5,130 nt of DNA from positions 1 to 5,130 of the forward strand of contig QLUP01000081.1 of NCBI GenBank assembly GCA_018725485.1, read 5' to 3'. This DNA is from Candidatus Lithacetigena glycinireducens (lineage in GTDB: Bacteria > Coprothermobacterota > HKB111). Of the stretch, positions 1 to 5,130 are shown piece by piece. The translations under genes and the position numbers were made by a program. The notes under the pieces were generated by a model. The model had not been told where the DNA came from and did no database searches. It saw nothing but the letters and a program-made list of their open reading frames with translations. Position 1 is the first letter of the stretch, and each line of letters begins with the position of its first letter.

Positions 1-1001
1 CTTATCTTTATGATGTAAAGGTGTTTTTATATCTTCTCGTTCCATACTTATTTCTTAACTCGATTAAAGACAGGATTAAGCTTATAAGGCTCTTGTCTCC
101 TAAGCATATCTTTACCTATGTGGCCATTGCTTCGTTGATTGATTCCGTTGTCGTTAATTTATCGGGCAAATCCGAATACCCTCATATTTTAGGATTCCCA
201 GCCATTCTCCCCTTGCTTCCTATGGCTGTTATCCTTGCTGGTATAATCTATGCAAAAAAGACAACTCATAAAATCATATTCCTTGCCTTCCTGGGGTTTG
301 AATTTGTGAGTGCGATTAACAGGCTCTCATTAGGTTTGTTATTTAATGCAGCTCAAATGTTGTTATTTATCTTTGTCCTGCATTTCAATTTAAGATTTAC
401 TGCGAGATTTATTGCTATATTTGCGTCTATTTTATTGATTAACCTTACTTCTATTTTGCTCATAACAAACCCATTTAATTGGACTCTACTTGCCGCCAAA
501 GCTGAAGGTTCTATCACGAGACAGATTCAGATGGAAAATGCTGTCGAGAATTTTAAACACAATATACCTGGAGTAATAGGAAAGGGTTTGGGAAGCACAT
601 GGTTTGAATATATCCCAATTCCCGAAACAGACATTTATTCTGTGGGGACATCAGTTGGAGCTACATCGGAGGACGCCATGGGAATGCCGGTTAAATTTGT
701 ATTTAATTTCGGTCCAGCGGCATTGCTGCACAAGTGGGGGATCATAGGCACCATCATTTTGATTTTTCTCTTAGCACAGTACTATCATGTATCCTCAAAA
801 AAGATTCGGGAGTTGCAGAGATATGGTGTTGACATGATTAACATTCGTTATCTTAAGGCAGTCCTTCTTATTTCATTTTTATATGCTTTCGGTTCCTATA
901 TATATATTGGGAATTTAAAGGAATCTTTAATAACATCGCTTCTCGCATTCTATACTGAAAATCAAATAAATATTTATTCTAAATCCTTAACAACGACCTG
1001 A
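1..1001 (+). CDS. O-antigen polymerase/ligase-like polytopic membrane protein, 5'-partial
   Basis: Probably polymerises or ligates lipid-linked glycan on the periplasmic side of the inner membrane (Wzy/WaaL-like); this is inferred from topology and context. The frame is open to the left edge: the codons before the GTG at 21 read YLYDVK with no stop, and no convincing SD precedes that GTG, so the true start lies outside the window. Numbering from the codon at 21, hydrophobic segments lie near residues 2-15, 29-47, 56-78, 84-124 (probably two), 130-148, 238-254, 278-297 and perhaps 302-312. Between about 150 and 237 is a long, mostly polar loop, as expected for the large periplasmic loop of this superfamily. 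It holds R167 and a GxGxG-type stretch, GKGLGS at 187-192, resembling the GxGLG motif of Wzy_C/O-antigen ligase proteins. The gene ends one base before the next start. These proteins diverge strongly, so a flippase or other glycan membrane protein is not fully excluded. Confidence 0.72.
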   Translation, partial: YLYDVKVFLYLLVPYLFLNSIKDRIKLIRLLSPKHIFTYVAIASLIDSVVVNLSGKSEYPHILGFPAILPLLPMAVILAGIIYAKKTTHKIIFLAFLGFEFVSAINRLSLGLLFNAAQMLLFIFVLHFNLRFTARFIAIFASILLINLTSILLITNPFNWTLLAAKAEGSITRQIQMENAVENFKHNIPGVIGKGLGSTWFEYIPIPETDIYSVGTSVGATSEDAMGMPVKFVFNFGPAALLHKWGIIGTIILIFLLAQYYHVSSKKIRELQRYGVDMINIRYLKAVLLISFLYAFGSYIYIGNLKESLITSLLAFYTENQINIYSKSLTTT

Positions 1002-1002
1002 T

Positions 1003-1800
1003 ATGAGAAAAACGAATATTATGCCAAAAATCAGCGTTGTTACGATTTGCAGAAATGCCGAACAGTTAATAGCTGAGACAATGAAAAGTGTCTTGAGCCA
1101 GAGTTATAAAAATATTGAGTATATTGTTATTGAGGGCAAATCAAGAGATAAAACGCTGGATATAATCCATAGTACAGCTAAAGACTATCCAGATAGATCA
1201 ATAAAAATTGTATCTGAGCCTGATGAGGGCATTGCCGATGCAATGAATAAAGGGGTTAGGCTTGCTACGGGGGATGTAATCGCACATCTTCATGCAGGTG
1301 ATCGTTATATTGATAACAATGTGATTGAAGAGGTTATGAAATCATATCAAGAGAATGCTTGGCGGTGGGGCGTCGCTGGTTCCATCGTTGTAGATCATGC
1401 CGGGAATGAGCGGCATATTTACAAAGCGAATCCTGATTACAGAACCCTGTTAAAGAAGAACTGTATCCCTCATCAATCTACCTTTCTTGTCAAAGATATT
1501 TTTGATAAACATGGTCTCTTTAAGGTTGAATATAAGCAGGCTATGGATTATGAATATTGGCTGAGGATTACATTTAAGGGTGGTGAGAGGTTTACTTTGC
1601 TGCCGTTCAATACTACCTATTTTCTGAATGGAGGGAAGTCGTCTAATATATTCGAATTACTGAAATATCTTCGTATGCTTAGAAGTTCAATGCACGAATA
1701 TGGATGTGATGTGACGGTACTGGATGATTTTGTCTTTTTATCAAGAGTTATGGCTTTCTATGTTTTTAATGAACTAAAAAAGAAACTGAGCATGTTATGA
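1003..1800 (+). CDS. Glycosyltransferase family 2 (GT-A fold), WcaE-like
   Basis: Predicted cytoplasmic or membrane-associated transferase that moves a sugar from a nucleotide-sugar donor to a glycan precursor; donor and acceptor cannot be read from the sequence. The GT-A nucleotide-binding start is SVVTICRN (11-18). EGKSRDKT (44-51) occupies the place of the usual DGxSxDxT. EPDEGIADAMNKG (72-84) is very like the EPDxGIxDAMNKG block of colanic-acid WcaE-type enzymes. LHAGDRY (96-102) holds the DXD-equivalent region, with D100 as likely metal ligand. HQSTF (157-161) and DYEYWLR (182-188) match the conserved late catalytic part. At 265 residues it is a normal length for a single-domain GT2. Two starts are possible: ATG 1003, one base after the upstream stop, or ATG 1021, giving the more typical MPKISVVT beginning and 259 residues. 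Neither has a strong SD, so coupled translation is likely. The end overlaps the next gene by four bases (ATGA). Confidence 0.9.
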   Translation: MRKTNIMPKISVVTICRNAEQLIAETMKSVLSQSYKNIEYIVIEGKSRDKTLDIIHSTAKDYPDRSIKIVSEPDEGIADAMNKGVRLATGDVIAHLHAGDRYIDNNVIEEVMKSYQENAWRWGVAGSIVVDHAGNERHIYKANPDYRTLLKKNCIPHQSTFLVKDIFDKHGLFKVEYKQAMDYEYWLRITFKGGERFTLLPFNTTYFLNGGKSSNIFELLKYLRMLRSSMHEYGCDVTVLDDFVFLSRVMAFYVFNELKKKLSML

Positions 1801-2945
1801 TTATTGGAATTGATGCTCGCTTTGCTGTTCATAATCGCAGAGGGATAGGCAACTATACTCTTAAGCTAATTCAAAATCTTGCTGAAATAGACATTAAAAA
1901 CGAATATATCCTTTATATCGATATAGATGATAGCAATAATGTCTTGCCCAAAAAGGATAATTTCAAAACTAAAAAAATATTTCCTTCAAATTATTTTTTG
2001 TGGGAACAGATTTCATTGCCCATACAGGCTAAAAGAGATGCTGTCGAGATTCTGCATTGTACCGGAAATACAGCGCCAATATTATTAGATAGGCGGATTA
2101 AAAAGGTTGTCACAATTCATGATGTCATGTACTTAAAAGATTATTCTACAATCCCTCAATCATTATCTATGTATCAAAGATGGGGTAGGACCTATCGCAA
2201 GATGATTGTTCCACGCGCAATCAAGCATATTGCCAAGGTTGTAACCGTCTCTAATTTTTCTAAGAATGATATTAAAGAGCATCTTCCGGCATTGAAGGAA
2301 GATGCGATATTGGTCACTCATGAAGCGGCAGACGAAAGATTTAGTAAAATAGGCGGTGACATTCAAAGGAGTAAAGTAAGTGACAAGTTTGACATAAAAG
2401 GCAATTACATTCTTACTCTTGGCGCTCTTGATCCTCGAAAAAACACCAAGATGGTTATCAATACTTTTTTACATTTAAAGAGTGAAAAAAAGATTAATGT
2501 GAATCTGGTAATTGCAGGCATTCCTAATTGGCGGCAGACTGAATTTTATAAGACGGTTCAAGAATCCTCTTTCAGGGAAGATATTATATTTACTGACTTT
2601 ATTTCGGAAGAAGATATGGTCTTGCTGTATAATTGTGCAACTGTTTTTTTGTACCCTTCTTTGTATGAGGGATTTGGAATACCTCCACTGGAGGCGATGG
2701 CTTGCGGCACTCCTGTTATTACATCAAATACGACATCAATCCCCGAAATTGTTGGGAATGCTGCATTCCTGATAGACCCGCTAAACGATAAGGATCTGAA
2801 AGATGCATTGTTAAGTTTATTGAATAATGAAGATTTGCGTAATGACTTTATTGAACGAGGGTTTAAAAGAGCAAAAGAGTTTTCATGGAATAAAATGGCG
2901 AAGGAAACACTGCAAATTTATGAGTCTTTAAGGCACGAAAATTAA
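1797..2945 (+). CDS. Glycosyltransferase family 4 (GT-B fold), mannosyltransferase-like
   Basis: Predicted retaining GT-B transferase acting at the cytoplasmic face of the inner membrane on a polysaccharide repeat unit. The N-terminal acceptor domain has GIDARF (4-9) and RRGIGNY (14-20), the glycine-rich loop typical of the MtfB/WbaZ-like GT4 subgroup, then TIHDV (106-110) and VSNFSKND (151-158). The C-terminal donor domain starts near LTLGALDPRKN (206-216), where R214/K215 sit at the phosphate-contacting position. It carries the complete EX7E signature at E291 to E299 in YEGFGIPPLEAMACGTPVI, followed by SIPEIVGNAAFLIDP (314-328). The length of 382 residues is normal and the protein looks intact. 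Its ATG overlaps the stop of the preceding GT2 gene (ATGA), implying translational coupling, and its stop lies two bases before the next ATG. Mannose is the usual donor in the nearest subgroup, but this is a family expectation and cannot be shown here. Confidence 0.93.
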   Translation: MIIGIDARFAVHNRRGIGNYTLKLIQNLAEIDIKNEYILYIDIDDSNNVLPKKDNFKTKKIFPSNYFLWEQISLPIQAKRDAVEILHCTGNTAPILLDRRIKKVVTIHDVMYLKDYSTIPQSLSMYQRWGRTYRKMIVPRAIKHIAKVVTVSNFSKNDIKEHLPALKEDAILVTHEAADERFSKIGGDIQRSKVSDKFDIKGNYILTLGALDPRKNTKMVINTFLHLKSEKKINVNLVIAGIPNWRQTEFYKTVQESSFREDIIFTDFISEEDMVLLYNCATVFLYPSLYEGFGIPPLEAMACGTPVITSNTTSIPEIVGNAAFLIDPLNDKDLKDALLSLLNNEDLRNDFIERGFKRAKEFSWNKMAKETLQIYESLRHEN

Positions 2946-2947
2946 GG

Positions 2948-4135
2948 ATGAAAATATTATTCATCACACCCCGTTTCCCATCCCCTCCGCTAAAGGGTGA
3001 CCAAACTGTCCCATATCACCGTCTCCGCATCTTGGGCCGAAGGCATGAGATTACTCTTCTTTCCCTTTATGAAAAAGAGGATGAGCTTGCGGGACTCGAT
3101 AATTTAAAATCTTTTTGCAAGGCAATCCATACGGTCAGACTACCCCAATGGCGGTCGGTCGTGAATGTAGCCTTGAAAGGACCTTTTTCGTCCTTGCCTT
3201 TGCAGGCATTGTATTATTGGTCTAACGCATTTAAAAAACGGATTGATGAGTTGCTTGCTGAAAATAGCTTTGATTTGATCCATGCGTATATGCTGAGGGT
3301 TGCGCCATATTTATCTGATGTGGCCGTCCCGAAGGTATTGGAGTTAATTGATTCCATGCAGCTAAATCTTGAGCGCCGTGTAGCAATGGAAAGGATTCCA
3401 AAACGCTGGCTCTTTCAGGAGGAATTGCGCCGTATAGTTCACTATGAGCGGAAAATAGGGGATTATTTTGATCAGATGATCGTAGTTTCCGAAAAAGACA
3501 GGGTGCTTATTCCGAGTCAAAAGGTAACTGTCATCCCTCTGGGCGTAGATACAGACCTGTTTAAACCACAGTGCAAAGAATCTAAGGAACCGGTGATTGT
3601 CTTTTCAGGAAATATGGGGTATTTCCCAAACGAAAGCGCCGTTATTTGGTTCGTAGAGAAATGTTTTCGGAGGATAAAAAAAGAGATACCTGACGCGAAA
3701 CTGGTAATAGCGGGAAATAACCCAAGCTCAAAGATAAAAAAATTAGGGGACAATCTTTCCATTTTTGTCACCGGGTTCGTAGAATCAATGGTGGATGAAT
3801 TGAATAAGGCTCAGGTTGCTATTGCACCAATGCAATCAGGTTCTGGAATGCAGAATAAAATTATAGAGGCCATGGCGTGCGCTTTACCTGTGATAACAAC
3901 AACGTTAGGTTTAGGTGCGATAAAAGCTACTCACAAAAAAGATGTTATTATCGCAGATGACGTTTCTGATTTTATTCGCAGTTGTATCAAATTGTTAAAC
4001 GATTATGATTTGGCTAAAAAAGTTGGCGATAACGCGAGGGATTTGGTGTTGAAAAACTATAGCTGGGAAATGCATGTGAACAAAATGGAAGAAATTTACG
4101 AATCAATTATGGAATATAAAAGAGGGACGGTATAA
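2948..4135 (+). CDS. Glycosyltransferase family 4-like, similar to XrtA/PEP-CTERM-associated sugar transferases
   Basis: Predicted GT-B glycosyltransferase of the same polysaccharide pathway. The N-terminus, ITPRFPSPPLKGD (6-18) followed by HRLRILGRRHEITL (24-37), matches the RFPYPPxKGD...LxRRHEV start of the TIGR03087-type family. VVSEKDR (179-185), VIPLGVDTDLF (195-205) and FSGNMGYFPNESAVIWF (219-235, like the family's G-M-Y-PN-AV-WF block) support this. The donor-site region GSGMQNKIIEAMACALPVI (298-316) keeps the second Glu of EX7E (E307) but has Ser299 where the first Glu would be; a G-x-QNK-x-x-EAMA pattern is usual in this subfamily, so the protein need not be inactive. At 395 residues it is full length. 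The start is two bases after the preceding stop. An AAGG sits directly against the ATG, too close for normal SD spacing, so re-initiation after the upstream stop is likely. No exosortase or PEP-CTERM protein is visible here, so the XrtA link rests on similarity only. Confidence 0.9.
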   Translation: MKILFITPRFPSPPLKGDQTVPYHRLRILGRRHEITLLSLYEKEDELAGLDNLKSFCKAIHTVRLPQWRSVVNVALKGPFSSLPLQALYYWSNAFKKRIDELLAENSFDLIHAYMLRVAPYLSDVAVPKVLELIDSMQLNLERRVAMERIPKRWLFQEELRRIVHYERKIGDYFDQMIVVSEKDRVLIPSQKVTVIPLGVDTDLFKPQCKESKEPVIVFSGNMGYFPNESAVIWFVEKCFRRIKKEIPDAKLVIAGNNPSSKIKKLGDNLSIFVTGFVESMVDELNKAQVAIAPMQSGSGMQNKIIEAMACALPVITTTLGLGAIKATHKKDVIIADDVSDFIRSCIKLLNDYDLAKKVGDNARDLVLKNYSWEMHVNKMEEIYESIMEYKRGTV

Positions 4136-4137
4136 TT

Positions 4138-4180
4138 TGGGAATTCTGGACTGGGAATTCCGGGGACACTATACTTAATT
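4138..4180. repeat. Repeat-like intergenic element (GGGAATTC pair plus GGGGACAC...ACTTAATT)
   Basis: The sequence TGGGAATTCTGGAC (4138-4151) is followed at once by TGGGAATTCCGGGG (4152-4165), a 14-base tandem pair matching at 11 positions. The arms GGAATTC (4140-4146) and GAATTCC (4155-4161) are exact inverted complements and can form a 7-bp hairpin with an 8-base loop. Next comes GGGGACACTATACTTAATT (4162-4180). The combination CCGGGGACAC-N-ATACTTAATT resembles dispersed sequences I recall near IS200-like/REP-associated transposases in environmental bacteria. That link is from memory and only one copy is present in this window, so repeat status is inferred. Confidence 0.45.
4147..4175 (+). 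promoter_or_regulatory. Possible sigma70-type promoter for the peptidase gene
   Basis: TGGACT (4147-4152, 4/6 to TTGACA) is separated by 17 bases from TATACT (4170-4175, 5/6 to TATAAT). Transcription would start near 4182 and leave a leader of about 100 bases before the ATG at 4286. The boxes lie inside the repeat-like element, so the match may be fortuitous. A weaker alternative is TTGATT (4182-4187) with TACCAT (4205-4210), also at 17-base spacing and 4/6 for each box. Confidence 0.3.
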
Positions 4181-4201
4181 ATTGATTTCATGTTTCACAA
4201 T

Positions 4202-4219
4202 CCATACCATAGAGTATGG
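4202..4219. other. Small inverted repeat in the leader region
   Basis: CCATAC (4202-4207) and GTATGG (4214-4219) are perfect inverted complements around a 6-base spacer. This could be a short hairpin in the leader of the peptidase transcript or a dyad bound by a regulator. The stem is short and has no T-tract, so it does not look like a terminator. Such a 6-bp dyad can occur by chance. Confidence 0.25.
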
Positions 4220-4273
4220 CAGAAATCGTGTGGGGAAAAGTAAGACTGACTAATGTTTTTAAACAACCTTAAT

Positions 4274-4280
4274 AGGGAGG
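4274..4280 (+). promoter_or_regulatory. Strong ribosome binding site of the peptidase gene
   Basis: AGGGAGG lies five bases before the ATG at 4286 and is close to the anti-SD complement. It is much stronger than anything ahead of the glycosyltransferase genes. It fixes the peptidase start and indicates independent rather than coupled translation. Confidence 0.8.
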
Positions 4281-4285
4281 CGAAT

Positions 4286-5130
4286 ATGAACAACGCAGAT
4301 GAAAGATTGGGTATGGGATGGCTTCCTGACTATCCTGATTTCAGGGATTACACAGAGGGGCATGAAGAGGTTAATAAGGTTATTGCGCCAACAGGTATTT
4401 TTAAAAAGGCAGGTGTAAAGATTCCAGCATCTGTTGATTTAAGGCAGTGGTGTTCGCCTATAGAAAATCAACTTTCTCTCGGTTCCTGCACAGCACATGC
4501 AGGTATTAGCATAGTGGAATACTACGAGAGGAGGGCATTCGGAAAACATATAGACGCATCGCGTCTGTTTCTTTATAAGGTGACACGTAACCTCCTGCGC
4601 TGGACTGGAGATACAGGTGCATTTCTAAGAACTGCCATGGGTGCGCTTGTGCTTTTCGGGGTTCCGCCCGAGGAATATTGGGCATATAAAATAGCTGATT
4701 TTGATAAAGAGCCTACTGCATTCTGCTATGCCTTCGCACAGAATTACCAGACAATAAAATATTATAGACACGACCCTCCTCGTACACCTGCAGATATTTT
4801 ATTAAATCGTATTAAAACTTATCTTTCAGCAGGACATCCTTCCATGTTCGGTTTTACGGTGTATAGTTCCATAAGTCAGGGAGCCTTGACAGGAAGGATT
4901 CCCTATCCATGTAAAGGTGAAAAGATAGAAGGCGGACATGCGATTGTTGCAGTTGGATATGATGACAAGATGAAGATCAAAAATACAGGTTCATGCGGGG
5001 TTGAGACTGTAGGCGCGCTCCTTATAAGAAATTCATGGGGAACTGGATGGGGAGATTCCGGATATGGCTGGCTTCCGTATGAATATGTTTTGAAAGGCCT
5101 CGCTGAAGATTTTTGGTCAATATTGAAGAA
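4286..5130 (+). CDS. C1A (papain-like) cysteine peptidase, 3'-partial
   Basis: Predicted thiol protease; substrate unknown. The frame runs open from ATG 4286 to the right edge (281 full codons plus two bases). The short N-terminus MGWLPDYPDFRDYT (10-23) is the block that commonly opens microbial papain-like proteins. VDLRQWCSPIENQ (50-62) leads to Gln62, the oxyanion-hole residue, and LGSCTAHA (65-72) contains the catalytic Cys68. GGHAIVAVGYDD (216-227) supplies His218, and IRNSWGTGWGDSGYGWLP (247-264) supplies Asn249, so the triad and Gln are complete. No signal peptide, membrane segment or long inhibitory propeptide is seen, so the product may be cytosolic or exported by another route. The catalytic domain is essentially complete and AEDFWSILK (273-281) looks like the usual end of the domain; the stop may be close, but a C-terminal extension cannot be excluded. 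The gene has its own strong ribosome binding site and lies 150 bases beyond the glycosyltransferase operon. Confidence 0.93.
   Translation, partial: MNNADERLGMGWLPDYPDFRDYTEGHEEVNKVIAPTGIFKKAGVKIPASVDLRQWCSPIENQLSLGSCTAHAGISIVEYYERRAFGKHIDASRLFLYKVTRNLLRWTGDTGAFLRTAMGALVLFGVPPEEYWAYKIADFDKEPTAFCYAFAQNYQTIKYYRHDPPRTPADILLNRIKTYLSAGHPSMFGFTVYSSISQGALTGRIPYPCKGEKIEGGHAIVAVGYDDKMKIKNTGSCGVETVGALLIRNSWGTGWGDSGYGWLPYEYVLKGLAEDFWSILK

Noticed and set aside
21-23. GTG as the true start of the first membrane protein
   Set aside because: The same frame is open to the left edge, the segment following the GTG is already within a hydrophobic helix, and no well-spaced SD is visible; the gene is better called 5'-partial.
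2163-2366. Reverse-strand reading frame of 67 codons
   Set aside because: It lies entirely inside the first GT4 gene, has no recognisable motifs and is an antisense shadow.
2512-2772. Forward 86-codon reading frame in another phase
   Set aside because: It overlaps the EX7E-containing donor domain of the intact GT4 gene, and its translation resembles no family.
3517-3771. Reverse-strand 84-codon reading frame
   Set aside because: It is antisense to the conserved second GT4-like gene, with no SD or protein-like features.
4140-4161. Hairpin after the last glycosyltransferase as a rho-independent terminator
   Set aside because: The stem is only 7 bp, is AT-rich in its middle and is followed by CGGGGACAC rather than a T-tract; it fits a repeat element better. 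No clear intrinsic terminator was found in 4136-4285.
4136-4285. Riboswitch, tRNA or small RNA in the intergenic region
   Set aside because: Apart from the repeat, one 6-bp dyad and the ribosome binding site, no cloverleaf, conserved aptamer motif or CRISPR-like repeat spacing could be seen.

Overview
This window looks like the downstream end of a bacterial surface-polysaccharide (O-antigen, capsule or exopolysaccharide) biosynthesis locus, followed by an unrelated protease gene. All genes lie on the + strand. The DNA is AT-rich, with short gaps and SD-like sites typical of bacteria. Family resemblances hint at an environmental Gram-negative: one glycosyltransferase resembles the PEP-CTERM/XrtA-associated type, and the intergenic repeat resembles ones I recall from Nitrospirota/Desulfobacterota-like genomes. 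No taxonomic marker is present, so the organism is not identified.

Layout: (1) 1-1001, the 3' part of a polytopic membrane protein that fits an O-antigen polymerase/ligase (Wzy/WaaL-like); its reading frame is open to the left edge. (2) 1003-1800, a GT2 glycosyltransferase. (3) 1797-2945, a GT4 glycosyltransferase of the mannosyltransferase-like type, sharing an ATGA overlap with the gene before it. (4) 2948-4135, a second GT4-type glycosyltransferase similar to the XrtA-associated family. (5) 4136-4285, a 150-base intergenic region with a repeat-like GGGAATTC / GGGGACAC sequence, a possible promoter, a small hairpin and a strong ribosome binding site. (6) 4286 to beyond the right edge, a C1A (papain-like) cysteine peptidase with all catalytic residues visible. 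This last gene runs off the window and has no stop codon here.

The first four genes are separated by 1 base, a 4-base overlap and 2 bases, so they almost certainly form one translationally coupled operon. The likely division of labour is that the three cytoplasmic transferases add successive sugars to a lipid-linked repeat unit and the membrane protein polymerises or ligates the product on the periplasmic side. The peptidase has its own leader and ribosome binding site, and the sequence gives no direct reason to tie it to glycan synthesis. I saw no clear new system. The most unusual parts are the intergenic repeat at the operon boundary and the leaderless papain-like protease.
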